Shown here piece by piece: positions 47,171 to 58,553 of a stretch of 64,000 nucleotides of DNA (its first letter is position 1; each line of letters begins with the position of its first letter). Source of the stretch: Incurvaria masculella (Eukaryota; Arthropoda; Insecta; Lepidoptera; Incurvariidae). The notes under the pieces were generated by a model. The model saw nothing but the letters and a program-made list of their open reading frames with translations. It ran no database searches and had not been told where the DNA came from. Both the position numbers and the translations under genes were made by a program. The stretch lies in the NCBI GenBank assembly GCA_946894095.1, contig OX335645.2, forward strand, positions 14,407,001 to 14,471,000, read 5' to 3'.

Positions 47171-49813
47171 TGTCAATTATCGACTATATGCGGACGCTGC
47201 TTCGCTTGTAATTATTGAAATGGAAGCTTAACTCAACAACATCGGCCGTTAACTATAAATTTTGCATTAATGCCTTGCAGTCAGCAAACACTTTTATCTC
47301 CGTCGAATTTGCATAAATTCGTGAACATTTCGATGTCTGTAAGTGCGATGCCCGCACTAGCTTAGTTGCGTTGGCAATTCTCCATTTCGCGGTATTAGGT
47401 GATGTAGTTTTTAAGGCATTCCGAGGTAGTCTTTATGTTTCTCTGTGAATTCTATGTGAATGATTTTTTTATGTTGGACTTTCGTGCGTCCACATTTTGT
47501 CACAACCTTTAAAACTTCTAAAATTTTCAGCTGTTTTCGATGGATTGTGGAAAGTTTATGGATCTTATCAACGCAACGAGTAAAATGCAAACAATTGGAA
47601 AATTTGGTACAAATATTTCATCACTATTTTTTTTTTAATTTAAAGAAGGTTATCGTTGACGGCATTTGAAAATCATTTTAATTTGGTCGCATAATTCCCA
47701 AGATATGTGCTTTCGAAGTTCATTAACCAATGTATACCAAATTATTTATGGCCCGGGGGGCCTCTGTAACAAGCTTAGCTTAGATGAGAAACACTTGCAT
47801 CTCTGTATGACTTGTTAATTTCTTTCTGCAATCAATATATTTGAATTAAAAAAAAACTGAAAATGCCCATTTCAGTATAGGCTAAAACAGCGTTAGAAAT
47901 TTGCATGTACTAAAAAACAGCAATTGCTGAAGTTCTTATATCATATAATTTAATATTTGACCTTGCAAAAAATTAACGGCCGGAGCCCTCTGTTAGCAAC
48001 CTGTTACATTATTTCGCAGACTGAGATAACTGAGTTTGTTTGTTCTTTGTTCTAGCGACTAATTTTAATAGCCCAGACATAAGTAGAAAAGCTCTTGCCT
48101 TTCCACTTGAACATCTATGAACATACCATCTAAAATATGCTTTTGTAATACTCTCGATAAATATCATTAACTCACGAACTTTTCATTATCAATAGATTAC
48201 TTTTTATGTATTGTAATTCACCGAAAACATGATTTTTAATTTAGATTTCAAATATTACATCATACCTGCTTGAAGCGCTTTTAAAACGAGAATTTACCTT
48301 TTTATTTGAACTTTACATCCTGAATTCCGGTGTCCCATTTTGCAACGCCATATTTCAGATTCCAATATTTGCAATAAAGCGATATGTTCATGGCCATAAG
48401 CCAAATTATGAATGAAAATTGTCACATTTTCTTAATCTTAACAATCAAATAAATCCGCGATCTAGTCAACCAAACGTAACAATTTACCATTTACCATTAG
48501 AACTTAAAATATTTGTCAATTAAAATTATGAGCATCATTTAAAGCGACAGTGACGGGTGCCGTAAAATCGTCTTTATCGATGCGTTGACAAAGTTTTAAT
48601 TTAGTGCTACCCTCGTGAGTCTGACTAGTACTTTGCCGATTTTATGTTTCGTTGTGCTACTTTCTTCAATTATGTTCAAAGCTGATGTTTCCACTGTTAA
48701 CATTTTTCAATGTCAGCGAGCATGGAAGGACGGACCTAGCGATCGAAATTCATTCGTATGGCTGCAGTGTGGCCACGAGTTAGTGGAAAACATCTTATTG
48801 CAGTTGTGTAGTTCGCTCATTCGGGACGCGCAACATCGAACGTTCGTGGCACTGAAGAGCGCCCTGTGAAGTTCTTACGGTTTCTTACGTGTCATTAGAA
48901 CTCGAGAAAAGCAAACTCGGCGAAGCGTAGTGAGCGAACTAACTCGCCAGCGCTGCCGCAATCGTATGTTAAAGGGGCTACGCCGCCCCCATACCCACGA
49001 GCTTCGGTTGCTACTCCTGTCCTTCCATGCTCGCTGCTAAAAGCACAGGATTCGGATCACCCCCTCCACCCCTTCCGCCCGCCTCACCCCCGCTGCCACG
49101 CAGGCCGCGGCTTGGCTGTCGTAAGTCAGCGTTGTTTGTTGCGGGTTGGCGGAGCAATGTTGCGTTATATGGTCCGTGAATAATCTTCGCGTAATACCCA
49201 ACTTAATGGTTCGGAATTCAGCAATTAGTTGTTTTTCTTTTGCATCGTTGCCGATGGCTCCCGCTTCTACGCTTACGATGCCGCATTCGTGTTTGTTTAG
49301 TGTGTATGTGAATATTGGTAACACACACTAACCTGTCATGCTAAAATGTTTTTCTTTTAATTTGAATATTGGATTTTCTTATTGAAATAACCGAATAGTT
49401 TTAATGATATTTATCATGGTTCTTTTGAATGCCCTATAAAATAATGTTTAAGGCAACCTAACTAAGAAGTGAAATATGGGTCGTGACCACTAGGCTTGTG
49501 TCTTAATGTTTATTGGGGAATACGTGAGGCCAGTACCAACGCCTTTAGATTAAAAAATCATTATTGAGACGCGGATAGTGTAGGGACGCGCGAAAAATGC
49601 ATATTAGGGATTTAATTTTTAACAGACGTAGGTCCAAACATGAATCAGGTATTCCTGGGTGTATATGTAGCAAAAAAGGTTAGCTAAATTTTGTTGTAAG
49701 GTATTCATTTTTTATCCTTAAATAATTAACACAATTCCTAACAAAAAACTCTCCACCGCAAACGGTGCGCAGCGGCAGATGGCTTTCTTATTTGTTATTT
49801 TTTTATTATTTTA
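47171..49813. other. Non-coding interval with GC-rich block at 48700-49110
   Basis: No supported gene. About 47171-48600 is AT-rich without matches. The GC-rich block at 48700-49110 has a frame (48615-48869) with a hydrophobic start, but it begins without an ATG and resembles no protein I know. 49110-49813 is AT-rich. Confidence 0.45.
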
Positions 49814-50035
49814 CTAGCTGAGGCACCCGGCTTCGCTCGGGTCAATGTCGTTTTGGACTGATGTCGTGTTGAATTATTTCCTGGATGTTATATGAATTTC
49901 TCATAGAAACGTTTACCGTTATTTCACCCTCTTTGAGTTTAATTTTCGCCACAAAAGGTAGCCTAGTCCTTTTTCAAGGTCCAGACTATTACCGAAATTC
50001 ATCAAAATTGGTTCAGCGGTTTAGGCGTGAAAACC
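49814..50035 (-). mobile_element. Non-autonomous Helitron, family A (5'-truncated)
   Basis: CTAG terminus at 49814-49817, then the hairpin region gcacccggcttcgctcgggt. The body (attggttcagcggtttaggc, gtgaaaacc) matches 53766-54034. The far end that would carry TC is missing. Confidence 0.75.
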
Positions 50036-51759
50036 TCATTCATAGTTAATAATACCCGCACGTCAAAACAAATCACACAAAACATTAATTAAATAAATGA
50101 CACATTTACAACGTGAATATTTATATAATATACTGACCCTGACTGGAATGACAGAATAATCTGGAATGATTCAGTTAGACCAATCGATTTGAGATTTTTT
50201 TTAATTAAGTCATCTGTTCATTTGTCATTTGTTGTATATTTAAGTAGTTTGATATATTTTCCTTAGTTTACAGATAAACTATTTAATCAATGTACAGTAT
50301 TTGGACCATTGTTCATTTCTTTCTTCAAAAGCTTCAACATATCCTATCTTTTTGCTATGGGTCGGTTAAGGTTTGAACCTGTTTGTGAGCCAATTCACTT
50401 AGTATACCGGATGTTAACGGAGGTATTGTCCAAACGTCAAGCAGGAATTTCTAGGCATCTTTGGAGCTAAAAAGGTAGATGACATTGTGTTCTTCGACTT
50501 CGCGCTTCGCTTTTCGCTCGGTTAATGATTTACGAGAAATATCAGTTTCGTAATAGATCCGTGTAGAGGTATTTTCCCCGTTGTTTTGCAGTCCTATGAA
50601 AGTTCGATATGCCTTGAACGTTGTGCATAAAAAAGCTGGATTAGAGAGCATTGTCAACTAAAATAAAATAAATAAGACCATTAAATATAGTGACCATAAT
50701 CAGGAAGTGTATGTAATCTTCACTCATGTAGAGCAAATAAAAGACGAAAGAATGATGAAACCATTTTTAAAGCAGAAGTGGGTGCCGAGGTGGCCTAGGG
50801 TAACTATACCACAACCAGATTTATGGAGCACTTCATAAAGGTAACGTACCTTACACCCGCCATCGTAGAGAATATAGAAAAAAAAAATGTGTCCGCTTCA
50901 TGGTGCTCTATCATATACTTACCAATCTCTGCTTACCGATTTGGGGAAGTGGTGGCGTGATGGTTTGTATGTAATTCAATTTCACTTTTAACTAAATCAT
51001 GTTATGTTTAATTTTCAAATATACACTCAATATAATACTTCAAGGAGAGAATGCCAATTAGTTTAGTTAGATTAGATTCCTCTCGGGCTCGGCGAAGGCG
51101 GCGACGGAAAAGGCTGTGCGACGCTGGCGACACCGAAAGCGGCGTGGCTGCTCGGCGTACTGGTATCTATCCGGGCAACTCGGATAGATAACTGGCGCCT
51201 CCCCCGCTCACCCTGAAAAGGCTCGTTCATTAATTACATTACTCCCCTCATCTTGTTATTCAACTACAATGAGACTCGTTTTCATCAAGAGCAGGCACTC
51301 TGCGCCTGGACCAATCATACTAGCTATCTTTATATCCGGATCGTTGGAGATAAATCTACCGCGTTTGACAAGCGGCCGCCGGCTCGCGTTTCCATTTCGC
51401 ATCGGGTCGGTGTACTCCCGGGCTCGGTAACATTAATTAAATAACTAAGACAGCCGTCGGTGAAGTAACCCGTTGTTGGGAATTCGCAGAAAACGGAGAA
51501 GGGCGGAGCGCTCGCGGCGCTCACTTATAAACTAAAGCTCTTTAGAAGTTCCAATTCGCGGGACGTAATTTACAAAGAGAATTCAATAAGGTTCACGGAT
51601 ACCGCCCGCCCGGCCCTGCGCCGCCCGCCACCGCCCGCCGCCGCCCTCCGCCGCCCAGGAGCGCGCGCGAGCCTGCATCTGCTCTTAGCTATTTTGGTTT
51701 TTTTTCTTCGCAGCCACTTATCTTAAGTACCAGCATTAATCTGTTGGATGAAGGTTCGC

Positions 51760-51798
<39 letters not shown>

Positions 51799-52565
51799 TC
51801 CGCGACGACTCCGCCCTCGTGTTTCGCCTTTTAATAATGGTAACGAATTTTTAACGTCCCCGCTACCCTTTTTCATATCTCCGACCGGCGCGGATTCGTG
51901 AGCTATTGTTCAGTTTTAGTACTTCCGCTTATCTCTAAATTATTCCAAAGCCTATTTTTCCTTTGTCTTGGGTGAATAAGCCGCGTTTACCTTTGTAATT
52001 CCGTTTTTGTTGTGTGTTTATATTGTTTATTTACTTTCGAGTAGCTTTTGTTTACGTCCGTAGCACAACCGGCCTGATGCAACGACAGCCTTCAATTCGT
52101 GGTTATTCAAGTGGCGTGACAAGCGTTAATCAAAAAAAATAGCGACTGTTTTATGAACTAGAACTTAATTGTCACCTTGACAAATCATTGTGTATAAATA
52201 ATCATGTGTGATAAACATCGTTTTGAACACTATTTTCAGGGTTCGAAGCCTTTCTAACACATATGTTATAGTTCTACCAGAGCAAATCATATGTTTATAA
52301 TGATATTAGATTATATTGCTGCTTGGCTGTGTCCTTTAGCGCTGATGAATCCGTTGTCGAGATTGCCTATGCAGATTATTTAGTAGCTAAGTCAGCCTAG
52401 TGAGCGCGTTCTGCACGTAAATGCAATTAATATTGAGTTTAATGACCGTCCAACCAGATCAATTCACACGGAAACGATTGAGGTTTAGTCCTGAGAATTG
52501 CTACTCTGCATATTGCTAAGACAAGGTATTGTCAGAACGATGTGACGTCTTCGCATTATATTATA
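50036..52565. promoter_or_regulatory. Non-coding interval with GC-rich islands and CCG microsatellite
   Basis: No gene recognised. GC-rich islands at about 51060-51230, 51350-51500 and 51590-51910. A pure CCG run covers about 51763-51792, and a CCGCC-rich run about 51600-51660. Edges include TTTAT and TAATTA-type motifs. The enhancer or promoter role is an inference only. Confidence 0.35.
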
Positions 52566-52620
52566 CTAGCAGCCCGTCCCGGATTTGCACGGGCATGATA
52601 TAATTAAAAAAATTTTTTTT
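52566..52620 (-). mobile_element. Helitron-like 3' terminus
   Basis: CTAG (52566-52569) followed by a hairpin-capable segment, agcccgtcccggatttgcac then gggc. Different in sequence from families A and B. The body beyond is AT-rich and its other end was not found. Confidence 0.5.
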
Positions 52621-53765
52621 TGACACAATGATACACAAATAAACCCTTTTTACGCAGAGTTCCTAAAAAAAGAGCATATACCTACACTGAAATATTTGAA
52701 AAAAAAAACTTAGATATGATTTGAATTTGTTTGTGAATATAATGTTTTTTTGTATGTTTTTATAATTTTTTTAATTTATATTGGTTGTTATATTTTTTTT
52801 GTATATTTTACTATTTATGTATTTTTCATACTATTAATTATTGTAAAAAGGTCATAACCACAAAACAAAAGCCATTAATTATTTTTTTCAGTTAAAGCCT
52901 CCCCCGTAAACCATATTTGATGTTGTTTTATTTTGCACTAAATAATTAGCTTAACTGTTATTATTTACCTACAACTACTGCTATAACCTACAACTAAGAA
53001 AGATTTAATCGACAATCTTAAAAACTATTTAAGTCACTTAGTTATTAGGATAACTAAACGTACAACATATATTAATGGGCCTAGTTCTGAAAAGATCTTT
53101 TTGAATGTGTTTAGTTACCTACTAAACTAATTATCATCAAGCGACAAAAATATTATCAAGCGACAATTTTTTCAATTCCGCACACGACCGCTGCGTAGGG
53201 GACTGCGGGAATGTGCCGCGCGGCAAGTTTATTTTGTGGCCTTGACGGGGAGTCGGCTCCCGTACCCCTGAGTGACGCCTACAAATAAAACGCATAGCTA
53301 GCCGAGCGGAGTTTTTCTAATGTTTAAACTCGTGATATATTTCGAATGGAATGTCCGAATCTAATAATTCAAAGAGTTATATAAAGGTATTGAAGCAGTC
53401 TTAAATAATAATTTATTTATTTTGATAGGGATTAATACATAGGTACAAATAAAGAGCCTTTTCTAACGGCGGTATTTAAATTTTTATTTTATAATAAATG
53501 CACACTTGTGTGACTTAACTATAATAGTTAGATGTATGCTGTCGCGACATTTTTTAATGATGTGTTCTATAAAATTGTAGTACATAATTTTGTTCTATCG
53601 TGAATAGTTTTCGCAGCGCTCGCGATGTAAGGAACATTCCACCATCGTATTTTTTTCCACCATGGGTTACGTTATCGGAGTTTTGGTAAGGACCCCTAAT
53701 TCAATTCAAATACACAAACAATCAAACCTTTCCCGAGACCTTTCCTCTTTATATAATGGTATAGA
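52621..53765. other. Non-coding, very AT-rich
   Basis: Nothing recognised apart from a small GC-richer patch at about 53180-53300. Confidence 0.5.
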
Positions 53766-54034
53766 CTAGCCGGCTCTGCTTCGGTCAATGGACCGAATCG
53801 TTTTGGACTGATGTGTGTCTGAATAATTTTCTGGATATTATATAAGTTCCCCATACAATCTTTCATCCCCTATTTCAAGATCTTCGAGTTTAATGTTTAC
53901 CACCAAGGTAGCCTTCCTCGAGGTCCAGACTTCATCGACACCGAAATTCATCAAAATTGGTCGAGCGGTTTAGGCGTGAAATCGCAACAAAGAGACGGAT
54001 AGAGTTACTTTCGCATTTACAATATTCGTATGGA
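53766..54034 (-). mobile_element. Non-autonomous Helitron, family A (complete, 269 bp)
   Basis: In minus orientation it begins TCCATACGAATATTGTAAAT then gcgaaagtaactct and ends with a GC-rich segment and CTAG (53766-53769). It is inserted between A and T, as expected for Helitrons. It contains ttcatcaaaattggtcgagc, shared with 49814. There is no Rep/helicase gene, so it needs an autonomous partner. Confidence 0.8.
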
Positions 54035-54893
54035 TAATATAATTACTGGTTGTAACTTTTTATTTTAATGATATTCTTGCTACTCAATGACAAGTGAATC
54101 TGAAACATAAACAGTCGTATTTATAGTGGGTAGTCAAAATTTAAAACGCGTGCTATGTCCGGAGATAATCCGCGTTATAAACTTGTACGTCCACTCTGAA
54201 TATGTCTGTTTATGTGCACTAAATCGTGCCATAAGTGAAAACTTCTTACACAATTTAACCAAATGGCAAAAAAATAACTGTTAAGGCTTTGAACTTTGAC
54301 GATTAAAATGCATGCTACAATATATTTTTCATCTTTTAGTGACTTACTTGTTCTCTTTTACGCAATTATTTATGTTACGAGGATCTTCTATTTCACATTC
54401 TATTCCTAAATCAATTTCTATAACCTATCCCAAAAAAAACCTTGTATAACTGGATGAAGAGGAAGCATGGTCAATTTTAATTGCTTCGACCATGTTTCAT
54501 TCAATGCTATGGTACCAATCCGGGTGGGATGAACCCTGCCCCCTAGGAAGTAATGACCAACCGTTGAAAACCATCAAAACCCTGCCGCGCCCATGATTGA
54601 TTCGCCTCGATTAGCGTACGCCGAGGCATCGCGCCGTCACTTAAATACTTAACAATTTGTTATGTGCGATCCTTAGCCTAATCACAATGCCTGTGGTTTT
54701 TGTGTCGAGGACCATATGTTCAATACCGAAAGGGTGCACAGATTCCTTTGTCCTTCTGAAGATTAAATAAATAAAATATAATGACGTTTTGGCATCGCAT
54801 CTAATTCCTTTCTTAACAAGGTGTGATATGTTGATATCACAACATTATATGCAATTAAAGCCTTGATGTCGCATTATGAAGCTAAATATCTAA
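54035..54893. other. Non-coding with SINE scrap at 54469-54552
   Basis: 54469-54552 is a reverse fragment of the SINE body (attgcttcgaccatgtttca, tggtaccaatccgggtggga, then ccctgcccccta). Another SINE-tail-like scrap is at 54787-54870. No gene. Confidence 0.5.
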
Positions 54894-55120
54894 TCTAATA
54901 AATAATATAAAGGGGAAAGTTTGTAATAATGGATGGATGGATGGATGGATGGATGGATGGATGGATGTTTGTTACTCTTTCACGTAAAAACTACTGAATG
55001 GATTCTAATGAAACTTTATAATAATATAGCTTATACATCAGAATAACACATAGGCTACAATTTATGTGCCCATGGGCTTTAGAACTTTCACGGGGCTGCG
55101 AAAACGATGCCGGTAGCGAT
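54894..55120 (+). mobile_element. Helitron-like 5' end with GGAT microsatellite
   Basis: Begins TCTAATAAATAATATAAAGG after an A, runs into nine GGAT units (54931-54967) and then gtttgttactctttcacgta and ctactgaatggattctaatg. This order is familiar from lepidopteran Helitron-type repeats. No CTAG end was found downstream. Confidence 0.5.
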
Positions 55121-55369
55121 ACTTCACACTAGGGGGAGAGGAGCCGGGGGCGGTGGCGGGGAGCGGCGGCGGGGGGAGGGGGGGCAGACGTCGTGACTGT
55201 TTGGTGTCCGTTTGGCGAATTTTCAAGGCACTAGCGATTTGTAAAACTTAGTACATGTACATTTAACTACCCGGGAATTAGGATTGGCTAAATATAATTC
55301 AGTTCCGCTTACGCTAAGATGGGGCTGTCATACAAACTGCAATGCTATGCACGGCTCGGCTTTGCGGCG
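55121..55369. other. Short GC-rich patch and spacer
   Basis: 55130-55190 is G-rich (gggggaggggggg type). Nothing coding recognised. Confidence 0.45.
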
Positions 55370-56036
55370 GCAGCGCTTACTTTTACTGAAGTACGGCTTG
55401 GTATTTCCTGCAACTTTAGGACTACTTGGCATCACGCTAAATCGCCGGAGGAGCGACCAACAGAATAAAATCCTTGAGAACCAATTACTCGATTTAGATG
55501 TGCATTGTATCTACGTCTGGCCTGATTCTACTAAAAACTTATAGATTACATAATATAACGCTTCATTACCAGAAGGGTAAGTAGTGAGTCTTAAAGTCTT
55601 ATAACATTCGAACCACTTACCTGATTTATATGCGTATTTTATCAATGTATAGCATCTCTGGGAGCAGTCAGGTTCGAGATGGGTTACTGTTTTCGATGTT
55701 GAGGCTGGCTGTGGGTTGGAGTCCACGCAAAACTTACCTACGTTACACGTTACTTACTAGGTAAGCAATGTAGCAGTGAAAGTGCAGAAAGGTTCTCGCG
55801 GCAAATGTTTTTTTTTAAATAGCCACCAAACGTCAACGAAGCTCTAAATGGGAATTATTGGATGTTTCTCATTAAATCATGCTATTTCGGCTCGAACGAT
55901 CTTGATTAAATTTGGTACATGGATACATTGTTCTGGACCAGTTTGACCCTATTTTGGACCAGTCATGTGGGCTACTTTTTATCCATGAGATAATTTAGCC
56001 GACACTAACCCGAGCGGAGCCGGGTACCGCAGCTAG
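55370..56036 (+). mobile_element. Non-autonomous Helitron, family B (copy 3)
   Basis: Forward orientation. The 3' end has hairpin cccgagcggagccgggtacc and CTAG (56033-56036). Internal blocks are shared with 10992 and 43344: ggagcagtcaggttcgagat, ttgaggctggctgtgggttg, tggctacttttt-type. Homology starts by about 55400 (aactttaggactacttggca). Frames within are repeat by-products. Confidence 0.75.
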
Positions 56037-56536
56037 TTCCTTCATAATTCGACATCAAGGCTTTCATTGGTGATTTATCATTATCACATCATAATTTTTT
56101 TAATTCAGTACATAATAATTGAATTGGTAGGGATATTTAAAGTTGGGTCGTAACTATTTTTAATGTACAGATGGCCTTTATTTATTTTGATCATCGGTCT
56201 AAAACGCTGTTGCGGTCTGTATTGTGCGACCGAATTAATGTTCACTGGATCAACGCAATCCGAATTATCAAAACACAAGCGCAGACTTAATTCGTGTCGA
56301 ACAGTGCGCATGCATCCGGTGACACGGGACGTGTGGTATAGTGCTGCCACCTCCGCCATCGGATCGCGTAGAATTAATTGTGGGACCGCAGAGCGCGACG
56401 CGCCGCAATGTGCGTAATGTACATTCACAAAGCGACAGAAAGTCGGTTGCGCCGCCGACGCCGACGCCGCGCCGGTGATTATGATAATGACGCGGTGGCT
56501 GCGCTTTTTGCGACGACCGCTCCCCGCCCGGCGTTA
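56037..56536. other. Non-coding; GC-rich in the right half
   Basis: Nothing recognised. Overlapping frames on both strands at 56160-56560 cross into the neighbouring MITE and have no domain. Confidence 0.45.
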
Positions 56537-56899
56537 AGGTACCCGTACACTGGCAACTAAAGTTGCTCAACTTGCAGCAATCTCTGACGATTTCGTCGTC
56601 ACGACAACATCCGGCAATCTCCGGCAACATAGTGTATGGACAAGTATGGAACCATTCATGGAGCAATTAATTGCCCGCATGTGGCGAGCGAGTGCACGCA
56701 TACGTGGCAATTCGATAAACAACTCACCGGCGACGCGAAAAGTATGGACTGATGTGGAGCAATATCGCACCATATCTTTGGGATAGTTGCCGAAAATTGA
56801 TTGGGGTTGCTCTATATTGCTTCATCTATTTATCCACTACGTTTGGCAACAGATGCCGAGCAATTAATTGCCTCAAAAATTGCCCGTGTACGGGCACCT
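56537..56899 (-). repeat. MITE, family with GGTGCCCGTACA ends (copy 2)
   Basis: 363 bp, reverse orientation of 7448-7803. Ends are AGGTACCCGTACACTGGCAA and GCCCGTGTACGGGCACCT. TTA precedes it. The 49-kb separation and reverse orientation show two independent insertions. Confidence 0.75.
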
Positions 56900-57533
56900 T
56901 ACTGCGGAGCCGACACTCGGCGCCCATTTCGAAATTTCGCTTCGATGCCGACGCTGCAACTGTCTCCGCGTCATATTACCGCCGGCGCCTCTTAAAATAT
57001 GCAAGCGGCAGTAATCCGCGCCCTAAACGCGCCGCCTCCCCACCTCATTTATTCATTCGGGCTGGTTGATGTTTTAGAAAATTGTCTCAATCCCGAGACA
57101 AGAGCTCGCTCTGTATAATTCGAGGCGGTGGCGGCGGAGGCGGCAACGCCGTTTCGGCGTTGTCGGTGTCGGCCCAGATGCTGCCTGTTGGTGGAGTTGC
57201 GATATCGTTTATTTGGTCGACGAATGCCGATTATATGAGCGTACAGATAATCCGTATTTCTGCGCAGGGAATTAAATGAATCTTGATAGTTGAGAGAAAA
57301 AAATGGACTGCCAAAATTATGCCAATTACTGGCAATGAACAAATATTTTTAATTTTGATAATAAAACTCTTTACTATCTTGATTAGGTGTGTGAATAAAT
57401 TTGTCAATTATGAAAGTCAAAGAAAACGTTCGATCGATGGTTTATTACGACTTAATTGTGTTCTTAAGTAACAATAAAGTTATAAGACACTCCGAACGGC
57501 CTTCCACGATGAAGACCCATCTCTGTTTACAAT
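56900..57533. other. Non-coding with GC-rich block at 56900-57240
   Basis: No gene recognised; GGCGGC-rich block near 57125-57145. Confidence 0.45.
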
Positions 57534-57918
57534 TGGTTCAATGAGTTTAAGCGCAGTCGTAGCCATCTCACTGACGATTTCCGTGAGGAACGACCTTCAA
57601 CATCGGCAATTGTCGATAACGGTCAGTGCTGTGCGGTGCACGATAGAAGCTGATATTAGATTGATCTACCAACAGATTTGGGCAGGCTTAGGATATTGTA
57701 TGAATTATTTCAGATAAAATCCATTGAATACATCAGCGCCAGGAAACTTTATACTAGAAGGATCCTCGTAATTTGACTAATAAATTGGTTTGTAAAGAAC
57801 TGCGTCGAGAAGGCAGTAAAATAAATCCTTATAAGAGTACGCCAATTTTTTCTCGCAGTGTTTCCATGAAATGCTACTTTTCCTAGAAAAGCGAATAAAT
57901 AGTAAAAGCATTGTCAAA
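57534..57918 (+). pseudogene. Decayed mariner-type transposase
   Basis: Frame pieces match mariner transposases in order. WFNEFKRSRSHLTDDF then REERPSTSA is the end of the helix-turn-helix region. After a frameshift near 57622, SAVRCTIEADIRLIYQQI follows. Then ARKLYTRRI, and a weak FPENATFPRK-like piece lies near 57865. Several stops and shifts lie between them. The catalytic Asp motifs were not identified. It differs in sequence from the intact element at 39244 and is closer to the classical mariner group. Confidence 0.75.
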
Positions 57919-58143
57919 AATAAATAAAACGTTCCGTGTACCTCGATGCACGTATTTACTTAAGGCTATAAATTTGAGCCTTTAAGCCTGGTCACCTGGA
58001 TTGCTACAATTTTAACTGATGCTTGTTTTTCCTCTTTCAGTTGTTAAGGTTAAGAATTTTATAAATCGTAAAACTTCTTCCCATTTATCTCTAAAATTGT
58101 ATCCAAGCAACTTGTATTTTATCTGGTGGTTGCGTGTGCGCAG
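57919..58143. other. Putative intron sequence upstream of the ankyrin exon
   Basis: Non-coding. It ends in gcgtgtgcgcag, the 3' splice site. An alternative pyrimidine-rich acceptor (ttttcctctttcag) lies at about 58041 but leads into sequence with stops. Confidence 0.5.
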
Positions 58144-58295
58144 GACTCTGAGGGCGACACACCGCTGCACGACGCCATCTCGAAGAAGCGCGACGACATG
58201 TTGGGTCTACTGCTCGAGCACGGTGCCGACGTCACGCTCACCAACAACAACGGGTTCAACGCGCTCCACCACGCCGCGCTACGCGGCAATCCCAG
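58144..58295 (+). CDS. mib1: Single exon of mind bomb E3 ubiquitin ligase (ankyrin repeats), partial
   Basis: The 152-bp exon encodes 50 codons, with two extra bases carried into the next exon. It reads [18 protein letters not shown], then [10 protein letters not shown] and [17 protein letters not shown]: one complete ankyrin repeat and the start of the next. The combination is very close to my memory of mind bomb proteins from flies to vertebrates. Mind bomb is a RING ligase that ubiquitinates Delta and Serrate at the cell membrane, so that they are endocytosed and activate Notch. The exon is bounded by AG (58142-58143) and GT (58296-58297). No ATG belongs here; the frame is entered through splicing. 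No other mind bomb exon was recognised, so this is either one exon of a gene with very long introns or an isolated duplicated exon. Confidence 0.8.
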
Positions 58296-58317
58296 GTACC
58301 TACCACCGTGTTCGCAG

Positions 58318-58452
58318 GGTGCGACGCTGCATAACGCCATCTTAAAGAAGCGCGACTTTATTGTGGACCTGATGCTCAAACGCGGCGCCGACGTCATCAG
58401 CAACAACGGGTTCAACGTGCTCCACCACGCCGCGCTGCACGTGTAACCCCAG
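58318..58452 (+). pseudogene. Second, decayed copy of the mind bomb ankyrin exon
   Basis: Tandem copy of the preceding exon: [11 protein letters not shown], then LKRGADV and [14 protein letters not shown] followed by TAA. It keeps an AG (58316-58317) before and a GT (58453-58454) after, and the flanking aggtacctacc of copy 1. Compared with copy 1 it has in-frame losses of 12 and 6 bp and one extra base near the end that creates the stop. If spliced in it would truncate the protein. Confidence 0.75.
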
Positions 58453-58474
58453 GTACCTACCTCCTTGTGAGCAG

Positions 58475-58553
58475 GATTGGAGGGTCTACAGGCCGCTGCG
58501 CACCGCCATTTCCAAGGAGCGCGACTAAATGGTTGGCCTGCTACTAGAACGCC
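58475..58553 (+). pseudogene. Third, truncated copy of the mind bomb ankyrin exon
   Basis: Begins after gtgagcag (AG at 58473-58474). It reads RPLRTAISKERD then TAA, followed by gttggcctgctactagaacg, equivalent to GLLLE. Homology stops after about 80 bp. The same upstream flank aggtacctacctcc shows that it arose by the same tandem duplication. Confidence 0.7.

Noticed and set aside
48615..48869. 84-codon frame with a hydrophobic start resembling a secreted peptide
   Set aside because: Begins at GTG, not ATG; the hydrophobic stretch precedes the first ATG. No similarity recognised.
10200..57240. Idea that the window is part of a Hox cluster
   Set aside because: GC-rich islands and TTTATG motifs are suggestive, but no homeobox sequence (for example a WFQNR-coding stretch) was found.
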